Positions 33,636-44,031 of a stretch of DNA of 64,000 nucleotides are shown in pieces. The position numbers were made by a program, and so were the translations under genes. The number at the start of each line of letters is the position of its first letter. Position 1 is the stretch's first letter. Under the pieces are notes generated by a model, which did no database searches, was not told the origin of the DNA, and was given only the letters and a program-made list of their open reading frames with translations. Where the stretch lies: assembly GCF_009796785.1 (NCBI RefSeq), contig NZ_CP047026.1:620001-684000 (forward strand), given 5' to 3'. The DNA comes from Polaribacter sp. L3A8 (GTDB lineage Bacteria; Bacteroidota; Bacteroidia; Flavobacteriales; Flavobacteriaceae).

Positions 33636-36038
33636 ATGATTAAAAAAAATCTTTTATTTCTTGCAATTAGCTTCTTTTCTACAGGGATATTTTCGCAAAT
33701 TAATGTTACCATATCTGGTATAGTCATCGAAAAAGAAACACAACAAAACATTCCGTACGCTAGTGTACTTATAAAAAAAGAAAAAGACAACGCTTTTATA
33801 TCAGGAACTGCAACCAATGATACAGGTCGTTTTACACTTGAACAAATTAAACCAGGTACCTACATTTTAGAAGTTTCTATTATGGGGTTTAAACCCCAAA
33901 CACAAACTATTTATGTAGGTAGTCTTTCTAAGTTTTTAGATATAAAAACCATCGAACTTACTGAAAATAGTATTTCTCTTGATGAAATTGTGGTAACATC
34001 TGCAGAAAATGAAATCAGTAGTAAAATGGATAAAAAAACCTATTCATTAAAAGATAATATTAGTCAGAATGGAGGCTCTGTTTTACAAGCAATGCAAAAT
34101 TTACCGAGTGTTACGCTACAAGAAGGAAAAGTACAATTAAGAGGAAATGATAAAGTTACGGTACTAATTGATGGTAAACAAACAGCCTTAACTGGTTTTG
34201 GAAATCAAAGTGGGTTAGATAATATTCCGGCTTCTGCTATTGATAAAATTGAGATTATTAACAATCCTTCTGCAAAATATGATGCCAATGGAAATGCAGG
34301 AATCATCAATATTATTTTCAAGAAAAATAAAGTACAAGGTTTTAATGGTAAAGTTGGTTTTACAGGAGGTTTAGGCTCTTTATGGGAGCGTAAAGCAAAT
34401 TTACCAGACATTAGACCACAGTACACTTTTACACCAAAAATTAATCCGTCTTTGTCTCTTAATTATAGAAAAAATAAGGTGAATCTATTTTTTCAAGGCG
34501 ATTATTTGTACACAGAAACGTTGAATAAAAACGAATTTGTAAATCGTGTTTACGATGACGGAACCATTATTAACAGACAGACCAAAAGAAATAGAGATAC
34601 CAAGTTTACAACACTAAAGTCTGGTTTAGATTGGAATATAAACGACCAAAATACCTTAACTGTTTCTGGTTTATTTGGAAGCGAAATTATTATTGATAAT
34701 GGTGATGAACCTTTTGTTGATCAAAACAATGAACGCTTGTATTTATGGAGATTTTTAGAAGATGAAGTTAAAACAACCGTTATGGCAACTGCCAGTTATC
34801 AGCACAAATTTGAAGAAGCAGGCCGTTTATTAAACATCGGTTTTAATTATACGTTTCACAGAGAGGATGAAAAGTATTTTTTTGAAAACATACGCCCTAC
34901 TTTTACTGGTTTAGATTCTTTTGTATTGCTTTCTGATGAGCAAGTTTATGATTTTAATATTGATTATATAAAACCGCTAAAACATGGTAAGTTCGAAACA
35001 GGAATCAAACTAAGAAAAAGAAACATACCTATTAATATGGTTTTTTTTCAAGGACAAAACTCACCAATTGATGCAGGTGCTGGTGGTTGGGCAGAATACA
35101 AAGAAATCATTCCTGCGGTGTATGGAAATTATAGTTTTGAAAACGAAAAATACGAAGCAGAAATTGGCTTACGTTTAGAATATGTCGATTTAAATTATCT
35201 TGTAAATCCAGATCACAACACATACTCTAGCGACGGATACAATTATACAGAACCTTTCCCAAATATGCGATTTGCCTATAAAATGAATGAAAACAATAAG
35301 GTTTCCTTATTTTACAATCGTCGTGTAGATAGACCTAATGAAGTTGACATCCGTATTTTTCCAAAGTATGATGATGCAGAATTAATAAAAGTAGGAAATC
35401 CAGATTTGCGTCCACAATTTACCAATCTTATTGAGTTTGGCTATAAAACCAATTGGAAAAATGGGAGTTTATACGCAGCATTATACCATCGCTTTGCTGA
35501 TGGAACTATTACCAGAATTTCTTCTACAGATGGCACAAGTAATATATTTTATGCCATTTTTCAAAATGCAGGAAAAAGTTTTAACTCAGGCTTAGAAATG
35601 GTTTACGAACAAGATCTTACAGATTGGTACTCTATGAATATTAATGGAAACCTTTATCAAAATCAAATTAATGCTTTTTCAGTTGAAAATTTATACCCAC
35701 AACCCAATACCTTTTTTGCAGCCCAACAAGCCATTACTTCTGGGAGTTTAAAAATAAATAACACCATGCAACTTTCTAATAAAGTAAATGCACAATTGAG
35801 TGCAGTATATTTAGCCGCTGATATTATTCCGCAAGGAAAAATAAAGTCTCGGTTTTCTTTAGATTTTGGTATTAAAAAGAACATACAAAAAGGAAAGGGA
35901 GAAATCTTCTTAAACGCAACCGACCTTTTAAATACTATGGTAGTAAAAACAGAAATTACCGGAGATGTTTTTAGTTATACAAGTGCTAATTATTCAGAAT
36001 CGCAAGTAATACGATTGGGGTATAGCTATAAGTTTTAG
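33636..36038 (+). CDS. TonB-dependent receptor-like outer-membrane protein (OMP_b-brl_3 type)
   Basis: The 800-residue protein has a signal peptide (1-20, ending IFSQ), a carboxypeptidase-regulatory-like beta-sandwich (about 23-105: NVTISGIVIEKETQQNIPYAS ... GTYILEVSIMGF), a plug domain (ISQNGGSVLQAMQNLPSVTL, VLIDGKQTALTG) and a barrel with the outer membrane family 3 features, ending in a terminal strand VIRLGYSYKF. Such receptors take up chelates, peptides or glycans with TonB energy; the ligand is not apparent and no SusD partner follows. Two putative transport-related genes upstream are on the other strand. The predicted signal and start fit. Confidence 0.9.
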   Translation: MIKKNLLFLAISFFSTGIFSQINVTISGIVIEKETQQNIPYASVLIKKEKDNAFISGTATNDTGRFTLEQIKPGTYILEVSIMGFKPQTQTIYVGSLSKFLDIKTIELTENSISLDEIVVTSAENEISSKMDKKTYSLKDNISQNGGSVLQAMQNLPSVTLQEGKVQLRGNDKVTVLIDGKQTALTGFGNQSGLDNIPASAIDKIEIINNPSAKYDANGNAGIINIIFKKNKVQGFNGKVGFTGGLGSLWERKANLPDIRPQYTFTPKINPSLSLNYRKNKVNLFFQGDYLYTETLNKNEFVNRVYDDGTIINRQTKRNRDTKFTTLKSGLDWNINDQNTLTVSGLFGSEIIIDNGDEPFVDQNNERLYLWRFLEDEVKTTVMATASYQHKFEEAGRLLNIGFNYTFHREDEKYFFENIRPTFTGLDSFVLLSDEQVYDFNIDYIKPLKHGKFETGIKLRKRNIPINMVFFQGQNSPIDAGAGGWAEYKEIIPAVYGNYSFENEKYEAEIGLRLEYVDLNYLVNPDHNTYSSDGYNYTEPFPNMRFAYKMNENNKVSLFYNRRVDRPNEVDIRIFPKYDDAELIKVGNPDLRPQFTNLIEFGYKTNWKNGSLYAALYHRFADGTITRISSTDGTSNIFYAIFQNAGKSFNSGLEMVYEQDLTDWYSMNINGNLYQNQINAFSVENLYPQPNTFFAAQQAITSGSLKINNTMQLSNKVNAQLSAVYLAADIIPQGKIKSRFSLDFGIKKNIQKGKGEIFLNATDLLNTMVVKTEITGDVFSYTSANYSESQVIRLGYSYKF

Positions 36039-36122
36039 AATATTAATTGCCTTAAAAAAACCATATCCTTTTGTAAGTATTGGCACAGTATTTGGACTAT
36101 TATCAATATAAAAACAGATACA

Positions 36123-36485
36123 ATGAAAACCAAAATTTTAACAGTCATCCTTATTACATTTGTTGGTTTTATAGGAATGGCGCAACAATCGGTAGCGTTG
36201 TTAGCGGACCAAAACCCTAACTATCAAACTAGTTTACATAAATATACTGCGGCAAACGAGGTAAATTCTAAAACCTTATTACAAAGTACTACGGTACAAG
36301 AAACCTATACAGCCATAGATCCTATGGAAACAAAAAGACAACGTAAAGAACTTAGAAAGTATTTTAGATCTCAACGTCCGTTATGGAGGCATCAAGAACG
36401 TTTAGAACGCGCCAAAAACCCTGCAACTTATTACAGCAGTGGTTATAATGGTTTCCGTAACAACTACAGATACAATCGATTTTAA
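36123..36485 (+). CDS. Small exported protein of unknown function
   Basis: The 120-residue protein has a signal peptide (1-20, ending GMAQ) and a basic, Arg/Tyr-rich C-terminal part (RQRKELRKYFRSQRPLWRHQ and a Tyr/Asn-rich tail ending YRYNRF). I recognise no domain. It lies 84 bases after the receptor gene and could be co-transcribed; the basic tail would suit surface or nucleic-acid-like polyanion contact, but that is speculation. Confidence 0.6.
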   Translation: MKTKILTVILITFVGFIGMAQQSVALLADQNPNYQTSLHKYTAANEVNSKTLLQSTTVQETYTAIDPMETKRQRKELRKYFRSQRPLWRHQERLERAKNPATYYSSGYNGFRNNYRYNRF

Positions 36486-36587
36486 AACGGTTATTTAAAC
36501 AGCAATTCTTTATTGAATTTAGGGGTGTTAGGGTATTTGATTTTTGATTAACTTTACATACTAGAAAAAAATATATTATATAAAAAG

Positions 36588-37175
36588 ATGAGAAAACAAT
36601 TTGTTATTATAGGTTTAATTATAAGTGCATTAACCTTAGGTTCTTGTGCTAGAAAAGTAATTCGTGTAGATACTGATACGCAAATAGATGTAAGCGGTAG
36701 ATGGAATGATACCGATTCTAGATTGGCTGCGGAAGAGTTAACCGCAGAAATATTAAATGGAGATTGGCTTACCAATTTTATGCAAGCAAACGGCGGTAAA
36801 AAACCTGTTTTAATTGTTGGTTTGGTTAGAAACAAATCTCACGAGCATATAGAAGCTGAAACATTTACAAAGGATATAGAAAAAGCGTTTATAAAAAGAC
36901 AAGTAGCCAGAATAGTTTCTGGTGGCGAAATGAGAGAAGAATTAAGAGGTGAACGTGCAGATCAACAAGACAATTCGTCTCTTTCTACCATGAAAAAATT
37001 TGGTTTAGAAACAGGAGCAGATTATATGCTACAAGGTAATATCAACTCTATAGTAGATGCGCATAAAAGACAAAAAGTCACCTATTATCAAATAGACTTA
37101 GAGCTTACAAATATTCAAACAAACGAAAAAGTTTGGATTGGTGATAAGAAAATTAAGAAGTTTATTAAAAACTAA
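36588..37175 (+). CDS. lpoB: LpoB-like penicillin-binding protein activator (lipoprotein)
   Basis: The 195-residue lipoprotein has a lipobox LGSC (Cys about residue 20) and the LpoB fold: VDVSGRWNDTDSRLAAEELTAE-type start (here split by IDVSGRWND), GKKPVLIVGLVRNKSHEHI, and the C-terminal GADYMLQGNINSIVDA and YYQIDLELTNIQTNEKVW. LpoB-type outer-membrane lipoproteins activate class A penicillin-binding proteins through the peptidoglycan mesh. The next gene encodes a COG3014 lipoprotein, its frequent companion in Bacteroidetes, although a terminator separates them. Confidence 0.85.
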   Translation: MRKQFVIIGLIISALTLGSCARKVIRVDTDTQIDVSGRWNDTDSRLAAEELTAEILNGDWLTNFMQANGGKKPVLIVGLVRNKSHEHIEAETFTKDIEKAFIKRQVARIVSGGEMREELRGERADQQDNSSLSTMKKFGLETGADYMLQGNINSIVDAHKRQKVTYYQIDLELTNIQTNEKVWIGDKKIKKFIKN

Positions 37176-37183
37176 GACTGTTT

Positions 37184-37217
37184 AAATGGTTTTCCTTTTT
37201 TTAGGAAAACCATTTTT
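37184..37217 (+). terminator. Terminator between lpoB and the COG3014 gene
   Basis: AAATGGTTTTCC and GGAAAACCATTT pair across a short T-rich loop and are followed by more T residues. It is a strong intrinsic terminator or attenuator in the 66-base gap. Confidence 0.8.
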
Positions 37218-37241
37218 TATACAATAGCTGTTCCTTTTTAC

Positions 37242-38651
37242 ATGAAAAAAGCATCTCTAAAAATTGCATATTGCACCTTTTTCTTTATCGTTTTCTTATT
37301 TTTTAGTAGTTGCGCTTCTTATAATACGAAGAGTCAAAAATTTCAGGCAGCACTACAACAAGGCAATATAGAACAAGCGTTAAATGATATTGATAAAAAC
37401 TCTTTCTTAAAAAAGAATAGAAATTCGCTGCTATACTTTTTAGAAAAAGGAAAAATTGCTTACTTAAATGATAATTATGAATTAAGTAATACCTTTTTAA
37501 ATAAAGCCGATTTTTTTATAGAAGAAAACAAAAGAGCTTTAGGTAGTGCTGTTTTAGGTGTCCTTTTAAATCCTGAAAAAGAAACGTATACAGGAGAAGA
37601 TTTCGAGAAAATTGCAATTCACTATTACAAGGCTTTAAATTATATTTTTCTACAAAAACCAGATGATGCTCTGGTAGAAGCAAAAAGAATTAACCTTCAG
37701 TTACAACAGCTTAATGACAAATATCCTGAAGGGAAAAAAAACAGATATAGTTCGGATGCTTTTGCGTTAAACTTACAAGGTTTTTTATACGAGGCTTCTA
37801 GTGATGTAAATAATGCCTTTATTTCGTATCGAAATGCGGCAGATTTATATTTGGCTAATAAAGGTTCTTTTATGGGAACTCCCCTACCCGAACAGCTTAA
37901 AAATGATGTGTTACGTACCGCATCTTCATTGGGTTTTACCAACGAATTGCATCGATATGAAAAAATATTTAACACCACTTATAATGTAAATAAAGTGCCT
38001 ACAGAAGGAGAATTAATTCTTTTTTGGGAAAACGGCTTAGTGCCATTTAAAGAACAAAATTTCTTTAGTTTTACGGTTTTGCCAGGTAAAACAGATGGTA
38101 TTGTTTACATTTATAACAAAGAGTTAAATTTAACATTACCGATTCCGATTAGTACCGATTATAATAGAAAACAGTCGTTTTCTGATATCAATATTTTTAA
38201 TGTTGCTTTTCCTAAATACATTGCAAGAACTCCTTATTTTTCTGGAGCAACTATTGTAAAAGATGCTACTCAACTTGCAGACTTTCAATTGGCTCAAAAT
38301 TACGAAGATATCGCTTTTAAAACACTAAAAGATAGAACCTTAAGAGAAATTGGTAAAACAGCTATTCGATTAGGAACTAAAAAATTATCAGAATCACTTT
38401 TAAGAGATCAAAATAAAGATTTAGGTGCTGTATTAGGAATTTTTAATGCCTTGTCTGAACATGCAGATACACGTAATTGGCAAAGTTTACCCAATGCTAT
38501 TTATTATACTCGAATTCCATTAAAAAAAGGAGATAACACTATTTCTATTCTTTTGAAAGCTACTGATGGAACTATTAAAGAAGAGAAAGTGACTGTTGAA
38601 GGAAGAAAAGGAATTCAATTTAGAAAGATAATAACACTTCAATCTTTTTAG
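37242..38651 (+). CDS. COG3014 family lipoprotein with TPR-like repeats
   Basis: The 469-residue protein begins with a lipoprotein signal ending SSCASYN (Cys about residue 25). Residues 30-230 form TPR-like helical pairs (FQAALQQGNIEQALNDIDK, LLYFLEKGKIAYLNDNYELS, YYKALNYIFLQKPDDALVEA). The C-terminal part is beta-rich with PFKEQNFFSFTVLP. Members sit next to LpoB homologues and probably serve in the same cell-envelope process. Their molecular role is not known. Confidence 0.82.
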   Translation: MKKASLKIAYCTFFFIVFLFFSSCASYNTKSQKFQAALQQGNIEQALNDIDKNSFLKKNRNSLLYFLEKGKIAYLNDNYELSNTFLNKADFFIEENKRALGSAVLGVLLNPEKETYTGEDFEKIAIHYYKALNYIFLQKPDDALVEAKRINLQLQQLNDKYPEGKKNRYSSDAFALNLQGFLYEASSDVNNAFISYRNAADLYLANKGSFMGTPLPEQLKNDVLRTASSLGFTNELHRYEKIFNTTYNVNKVPTEGELILFWENGLVPFKEQNFFSFTVLPGKTDGIVYIYNKELNLTLPIPISTDYNRKQSFSDINIFNVAFPKYIARTPYFSGATIVKDATQLADFQLAQNYEDIAFKTLKDRTLREIGKTAIRLGTKKLSESLLRDQNKDLGAVLGIFNALSEHADTRNWQSLPNAIYYTRIPLKKGDNTISILLKATDGTIKEEKVTVEGRKGIQFRKIITLQSF

Positions 38652-39222
38652 TTTAAGTAAACCTATTTTACATTATGACCTTTATTAACTCTAAAATCTC
38701 AATTCGAGTGATTTTTTTAGGTACGAAAAATTGTATCGAGAACAATTTAATAACTTAAAACTCCTATTCTCTGTACAAAATTTACGCATTGTAATTGTAA
38801 AATTCACTCGAGTTCTCAGAGTTTCATCAAAATGAACAACAGGTACAAGAATGTCTTTAGTATCCATAAAAAAAGCCAACATCAAAATAAACTTTTAAGC
38901 TATATCAAACTTATTTACCTTAAAATCTAAAGTGATAAAGAATTATAAAAACGTTATTTCTTCAAAAAAAACACATAAAAAACTGATTTTATTAGTATTG
39001 TAAAAAGAGAAGAAAAAAAGAACAAGTATTTAAGCTTTAACATCTATTTTTTACAATATTATTTTTAACTTGCAGTAAGAATTTAAAGTTTATAAAATTA
39101 ACTTTTAATTAAATTTAGTAGCATTTCTAAAAATACTGAACAGAAAAATATGGTTACAATTCCATTTAAGATCAACAATTTTGAGGTATTCAGCTCTATT
39201 AAAATAAGATTTAAATAATTTT
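38652..39222. other. 570-base region with a dispersed-repeat-like element
   Basis: No convincing gene. Bases 38697-38745 (CAATTCGAGTGATTTTTTTA then GGTACGAAAAATTGTATCGAGAAC) show imperfect dyad symmetry, and the words TTCGAGTGA and TCACTCGAGTTCTC (complement, near 38811) recur in inverted orientation within 120 bases. I recall similar stretches as common intergenic repeats in flavobacteria, but cannot check. The region 38900-39222 is AT-rich and must contain the promoter of the next gene. Confidence 0.45.
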
Positions 39223-39780
39223 ATGAAGAACTTTTTAGTCATTTTAATAACTGTACTCCTATTTTATTCTTGTTCTCAGCAATCTAAAATCAGTAAGAAT
39301 TTTAATTGCAAACCAACTAGCTACCAAAATTTAGAAGAAGTAAAAGATGTTAAAAATTTGTTTTCTATAGAAATACCAGAAACTTGGAAAACAAATTTAT
39401 ATTATGATACAGTACAATCTTCTATTTACACCGCAGATACCACCAAACAATTAACAGAATCTTTACTTTTAGATGTTACCTATATCCATAAAAATATTAA
39501 TTTTGATACCTCTTTTAAATTAAAGCAAGAGCAAGAAAATTTATCAAAACGTCTTATTAAAGTAAAATCTGAAGAGACTTCTTTCTTAGAAAAACCTTCT
39601 TATTACACCATTTCTAAAGGAGAAAAGGGCGCATTTAACTATCAAGTTTGCCTTTTATTTATCAAACTAAACGAACAAAGTTTTATACTTGCAAAAGCAG
39701 AAGTTTACGGAGATTCATTAGTAAATACAAGATTGTGCAACGCATTTGCACTTATAGAAAAAATTAAAATAATTCAATAA
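39223..39780 (+). CDS. Lipoprotein of unknown function
   Basis: The 185-residue protein has a lipoprotein signal ending FYSCSQQ (Cys about residue 17), then a single alpha/beta domain with [16 protein letters not shown], resembling the start of PsbP/MOG1-like or DUF1795-type domains, and ends IEKIKIIQ. The gene ends one base before pepT, so the two may be co-transcribed. Function unknown. Confidence 0.65.
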   Translation: MKNFLVILITVLLFYSCSQQSKISKNFNCKPTSYQNLEEVKDVKNLFSIEIPETWKTNLYYDTVQSSIYTADTTKQLTESLLLDVTYIHKNINFDTSFKLKQEQENLSKRLIKVKSEETSFLEKPSYYTISKGEKGAFNYQVCLLFIKLNEQSFILAKAEVYGDSLVNTRLCNAFALIEKIKIIQ

Positions 39781-39781
39781 A

Positions 39782-41023
39782 ATGATTGAAAAACAACATA
39801 TCACAGATAGATTTATAAAATACGTTACCATAGATACAGAATCAGATCCTAACAATCCTGCTTTTCCAAGTACCGAAAAACAATGGGATTTAGCACATGT
39901 TTTAGTAGAAGAACTGAAACAAATTGGTATGAAAGATGTAGATTTAGATGACAATTGCTACATTATGGCAACTTTGCCTAGTAATTTAGATTACGAAGTA
40001 CCAACCATTGGTTTTGTTGCACATATAGATACAAGTCCAGATTTTACAGGTAAAAATGTAAAACCTCAAATTGTAGAAAATTATCAAGGAAATGTAATTG
40101 TTTTAAATGAAGAAAAAAACATCGTTTTATCTCCAGATTACTTTGATGATTTATTGCAATACAAAGGGCAAACCTTAATTACTACAGATGGTACTACCCT
40201 TTTAGGGGCCGATGACAAAGCAGGTATTACAGAAATTGTAACTGCAATGGAATACCTAATTCAGCATCCAGAAATTAAACACGGTAAAATTAGAATTTGC
40301 TTTACTCCTGATGAAGAAGTTGGTAAAGGGGCTCATTTATTTGATGTTGCTAAATTTGGTGCAGAATGGGCTTATACTATGGATGGAAGTCAGATTGGTG
40401 AGTTAGAATATGAAAACTTTAATGCTGCAGGAGCAAAAGTGACGATTACAGGAAAAATTGTACATCCAGGTTATGCAAAAGGAAAAATGATCAATTCTAT
40501 TTTAATTGCAAATGAATATATGGCTGCACTTCCTGCAAATGAAGTTCCTGAAAAAACAGCTGGTTATGAAGGTTTCTTTCATTTACATGATATTAACGGT
40601 AATGTAGAAGAAACTGTTTTAGAGTACATTGTTAGAGATCATGATTTAGATTTATTTGAAAAGAGAAAAGATCTAATGCATAAAATTGCCTTAGATTTTA
40701 ATGAAAAATACAATCAAGAACTTATTAAAGTAACCATTAAAGACCAATACTTTAATATGAAAGAGAAAATAACTCCGGTAATGCATATTGTAGATATTGC
40801 AGAAGAAGTTATGAAAGATTTAGAAATTACACCTTTAATTAAAGCAATAAGAGGTGGTACAGATGGTTCTCAATTATCTTATAAAGGTTTGCCTTGTCCT
40901 AATATTTTTGCTGGTGGACATAATTTTCATGGTAGATATGAATATGTACCTGTAGAATCTATGATAAAGGCAACAGAAGTAATTATTGGAATTGCAGAAA
41001 AAGTCTCTAAAAAGTTTGCATAA
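39782..41023 (+). CDS. pepT: Peptidase T (tripeptidase)
   Basis: The 413-residue metallopeptidase (M20B) cuts the N-terminal residue from tripeptides in the cytoplasm. Zinc and active-site landmarks are [11 protein letters not shown] (first His and Asp), [11 protein letters not shown] (bridging Asp), [11 protein letters not shown] (catalytic Glu and ligand Glu), [16 protein letters not shown] and, for the last ligand, [10 protein letters not shown]. The length is typical. It starts one codon-gap after the lipoprotein gene, with a hairpin 8 bases past its stop. Confidence 0.95.
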   Translation: MIEKQHITDRFIKYVTIDTESDPNNPAFPSTEKQWDLAHVLVEELKQIGMKDVDLDDNCYIMATLPSNLDYEVPTIGFVAHIDTSPDFTGKNVKPQIVENYQGNVIVLNEEKNIVLSPDYFDDLLQYKGQTLITTDGTTLLGADDKAGITEIVTAMEYLIQHPEIKHGKIRICFTPDEEVGKGAHLFDVAKFGAEWAYTMDGSQIGELEYENFNAAGAKVTITGKIVHPGYAKGKMINSILIANEYMAALPANEVPEKTAGYEGFFHLHDINGNVEETVLEYIVRDHDLDLFEKRKDLMHKIALDFNEKYNQELIKVTIKDQYFNMKEKITPVMHIVDIAEEVMKDLEITPLIKAIRGGTDGSQLSYKGLPCPNIFAGGHNFHGRYEYVPVESMIKATEVIIGIAEKVSKKFA

Positions 41024-41027
41024 AAAA

Positions 41028-41052
41028 AGAGTCTTCAGTAAACTGAAGACCC
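41028..41052 (-). terminator. Terminator between pepT and the acyltransferase gene
   Basis: GTCTTCAGT and ACTGAAGAC form a perfect 9-base stem (41031-41050). On the minus strand it is followed by a run of T, so it suits the acyltransferase transcript best; it may also slow pepT readthrough. Confidence 0.75.
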
Positions 41053-41173
41053 ATCATATCATAGCATGATACTATAAGTGTAAACTCATAACTGATAAAG
41101 CCCCTAATCTCGATCAGAAAAATATTGCTTACAGGAACAAAATTAAGCTTTTTTATTATGTAATCCTAATGGT

Positions 41174-41713
41174 TTAAAACAATTCGGGATTTTTTCCTTT
41201 GACTCCATCATAAAAAGAGTGAAATACCTCAAAATCAGTCTCTTTGCTTTCTGTGGTATAATAAGGCTTAGAGATTTTTATTTTTTTATTTTTAAAATCT
41301 AAGGTTGCCATTACTACGGGAACCTTAGCTCCTTTTGCGATGTAGTAAAAACCTGTTTTCCATTTATCAACTTTTTGCCTGGTTCCTTCGGGAGAAATAC
41401 CCAATCTAAACTCTTCTTTTTCATTAAAAATAGCAATAACAGCATCTACCATATTATTACTTTTTGTTCTATCTACTGGCGTGCCTCCTAAAACTTTAAA
41501 AAAAAAACCAAAAATACCTTTAAAAAGAGAAGCTTTTCCTATAAAATGAATCATTGTTCCAGAAGCCATTCTAGACAATATGGCAATAGGAAAATCTACC
41601 CAACTAGTATGAGGTGCAGCTATAACTACATATTTTTTAGGTTCTTTAGGGAAATCGTTTTCTAATTTCCAACCTAAAAGGGTAAATAATATAAATCTTG
41701 CAATTGTTTTCAT
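41174..41713 (-). CDS. PlsC-like 1-acylglycerol-3-phosphate acyltransferase family protein
   Basis: The 179-residue protein shows acyltransferase block I in APHTSWVDFPIA (H-x4-D), block II-like GKASLFKG, and block III GISPEGTRQKVDKWKTGFYYIA. An N-terminal hydrophobic segment (about 4-17) suggests membrane association. It is shorter than true PlsC (about 240) and resembles the small acyltransferases of Bacteroidetes, so its acyl acceptor is uncertain. It is monocistronic and reads toward the hairpin near 41040. Confidence 0.85.
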   Translation of the reverse strand: MKTIARFILFTLLGWKLENDFPKEPKKYVVIAAPHTSWVDFPIAILSRMASGTMIHFIGKASLFKGIFGFFFKVLGGTPVDRTKSNNMVDAVIAIFNEKEEFRLGISPEGTRQKVDKWKTGFYYIAKGAKVPVVMATLDFKNKKIKISKPYYTTESKETDFEVFHSFYDGVKGKNPELF

Positions 41714-41982
41714 TTCGTTTTGATCATCAAATGACGAAATTAAGCATTAATTATCTTTCTTATCTGAATTATGAGGAACTTTAGTTTAGAACAGTTCTTT
41801 ATTCAATAAAAAATGAAACAGAAGAATAAACTTATTTTACCTTAAAACTTTTACAAAATGACCTTCCGACGACTTAAATGCACCTGAAATAAAACGGCAA
41901 TTAAGAAATATGAGTTTTCAAATGTTGACAAAGATTAATCCGTTACAATATTTATTACATTTACATTATTAAAATTTATAGG

Positions 41983-43329
41983 ATGAACGAATTGATTATT
42001 TACGTTTTAATTACACTAACTTTTAGTGTAATCGGTTTCTTTATTGGTAAACTTTTAGCCAAATTAAATTTCGAAAAACAAAAAGGAAATACCGAAAAAG
42101 AAAAATCTGCTTTAGAATTTGAGGTTTTAAAAACGAAAGAATCAGTTAAAAATGCCGAAACTAAAATAGAAGATTTACAAAGCGAATTACGATTTATTCA
42201 AAAAGAAAAAGAAAATCTAATTTCTGATAAAACGCGTTTAGAAACCGAGTTTAAAAACGTTACAGAAAAGTTAGAAAACAATAAAAATGAAGTCGAAAAA
42301 TTACAAGAGAAATTCACCAATAATTTTGAGGTTTTAGCGAATAAAATATTAGAAGAAAAATCAACAAAATTTACCCAACAAAACAAAGAAAGTTTAAAAA
42401 TAATTTTAAATCCGTTACAAGAAAAAATTAAAGTTTTTGAAGATAAGGTAGATAAAACACACAAAGAAAGTATCGATTATCATGCCGCTTTACGTCAGCA
42501 AATTTTAGGTTTAAAAGAGATGAATTTACAAATGAGTAAAGAAACCATTAACCTAACAAAAGCCTTAAAAGGTGACAATAAAACACAAGGAAATTGGGGT
42601 GAATTAGTATTAGAGAGAGTTTTAGAAAAGTCTGGGCTAGAGAAAGATAGGGAGTATTATGTGCAGAAAAGCTTTACTAATGATGACGGTAAGAGAATAC
42701 TACCAGATGTTGTCATTCATTTGCCAGATAACAAGAAAATGATTGTAGATTCTAAAGTTTCTTTAACTGCTTATGAGCAATTTGTAAATGAGGAAGATGA
42801 AGTCTTAAAAGCACAATTTTTAAAAGAACATGTGGCATCACTTAGAAGACATGTAGAGCAATTAAGTGCTAAAAAATATGAAGATATTTATAAAATTGAA
42901 TCGCCAGATTTTGTCTTACTTTTTATCCCCATAGAACCCGCTTTTGCAGTGGCAATTAATACAGATAACAATTTATATAATAAAGCATTTGAAAAGAATA
43001 TTGTTATTGTAACCCCTTCTACCCTTTTGGCAACTTTAAGAACCATAGATTCTATGTGGAATAATGAAAAGCAGCAAAGAAATGCTTTAGAAATAGCAAG
43101 ACAAGCAGGTGCTTTGTATGACAAATTTAATGGTTTACTGAGTGATTTAGTTGGTATTGGTAAACGTATTGATGATAGTAAAAATGAGTACTCTAACGCT
43201 ATGAATAAGCTTTTTGAAGGAAGAGGAAACTTAATTACTTCTGTAGAAAAGTTAAAGAAAATGGGTGCAAAAGCTAAAAAAACAATTCCAGAGAATATTA
43301 TTAAACGTGCCAATGAAGTTGATGAATAG
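41983..43329 (+). CDS. rmuC: DNA recombination protein RmuC
   Basis: The 448-residue protein has an N-terminal membrane helix (residues 3-24), a long coiled coil (about 30-150) and the RmuC nuclease-like domain (about 185-390) with QGNWGELVLERVLEKSGL, DVVIHLPDNKKMIVDSKVSLTAYE, with Asp and Lys of a PD-(D/E)XK-type site, and VTPSTLLATLRTI. RmuC limits recombination at inverted repeats. The length is usual. It stands alone, followed by two small stress-type genes. Confidence 0.92.
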   Translation: MNELIIYVLITLTFSVIGFFIGKLLAKLNFEKQKGNTEKEKSALEFEVLKTKESVKNAETKIEDLQSELRFIQKEKENLISDKTRLETEFKNVTEKLENNKNEVEKLQEKFTNNFEVLANKILEEKSTKFTQQNKESLKIILNPLQEKIKVFEDKVDKTHKESIDYHAALRQQILGLKEMNLQMSKETINLTKALKGDNKTQGNWGELVLERVLEKSGLEKDREYYVQKSFTNDDGKRILPDVVIHLPDNKKMIVDSKVSLTAYEQFVNEEDEVLKAQFLKEHVASLRRHVEQLSAKKYEDIYKIESPDFVLLFIPIEPAFAVAINTDNNLYNKAFEKNIVIVTPSTLLATLRTIDSMWNNEKQQRNALEIARQAGALYDKFNGLLSDLVGIGKRIDDSKNEYSNAMNKLFEGRGNLITSVEKLKKMGAKAKKTIPENIIKRANEVDE

Positions 43330-43422
43330 CTAATGAGTTACTATTTTGCTGATTGTAGTTAACCTAAAGCTTTCTTATTTTTTAATTTTGAGGTAATTAT
43401 TAACCTATATAAAATAAAAAAT

Positions 43423-43629
43423 ATGTCTGATATAAAACATGAAAGAGGTTTACACCCTTTAAAAGGAACCGTAAAAACGGATGAAAAAGATTCGGATAAC
43501 AAGAAAGAAAGTATCCTTGCAAAAATTAATAAGACTAAAGATAAGGATGAATTAAAAAAACAGATTCAGAGTGCGACTGATGATGCTGATGAAATTTCAG
43601 GAAAAATTGAAAGTTCAGAAAAAAAATAG
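43423..43629 (+). CDS. Small charged protein of unknown function
   Basis: The 68-residue protein is hydrophilic and lysine-rich with no membrane segment (MSDIKHERGLHPLKGTV ... DDADEISGKIESSEKK). It precedes a CsbD-family gene, and its composition fits a general stress protein or a small disordered protein, but I recognise no family. Confidence 0.55.
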   Translation: MSDIKHERGLHPLKGTVKTDEKDSDNKKESILAKINKTKDKDELKKQIQSATDDADEISGKIESSEKK

Positions 43630-43743
43630 CTTTTACTTAATGAGTTAAAATATTAATTGATACGATTAATATCTATGTATAAATCTCTTTAAATTTATAC
43701 TATTATTAACCAGTACTATTGTAAGTACATAAATAAAATAAAT

Positions 43744-43929
43744 ATGAACTCAGATACAGCAAAAGGAAATTGGAAACAAATAAAAGGAGAATTTAAAGAA
43801 AAATTTGGTCGTATTACCAATGATAAAACTACAGAAGCAGAAGGTTCTTTTGATAAGCTAGTAGGAGAAATTCAAGAAAAATATGGTGAAACTCGCGAAG
43901 CCATAGAAAAAGAAGTAAAAAGTTGGTAA
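43744..43929 (+). CDS. CsbD-family stress-response protein
   Basis: The 61-residue protein matches the CsbD pattern: NWKQIKGEFKEKFGRIT near the start and GSFDKLVGEIQEKYGETREAI later. CsbD proteins are soluble, helical and induced by general stress; the molecular role is unknown. A bidirectional terminator follows. Confidence 0.85.
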   Translation: MNSDTAKGNWKQIKGEFKEKFGRITNDKTTEAEGSFDKLVGEIQEKYGETREAIEKEVKSW

Positions 43930-43950
43930 ACAACTTTTGCTATAAATTAA

Positions 43951-43983
43951 AAAAAGCATCAAGTTAATTCTTGATGCTTTTAT
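43951..43983. terminator. Bidirectional terminator between csbD and glyA
   Basis: AAAAAGCATCAAG and CTTGATGCTTTT pair across a six-base loop with A and T runs on the outer sides, serving both converging genes. Confidence 0.85.
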
Positions 43984-44031
43984 ATATTATATTTATTTGT
44001 AAGAGTAAATACTTAAAAACCACTGTGTGTT

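Noticed and set aside
38691..38885. Minus-strand 64-codon frame
   Set aside because: It coincides with the inverted-repeat element, and its translation has no recognisable domain or start context.
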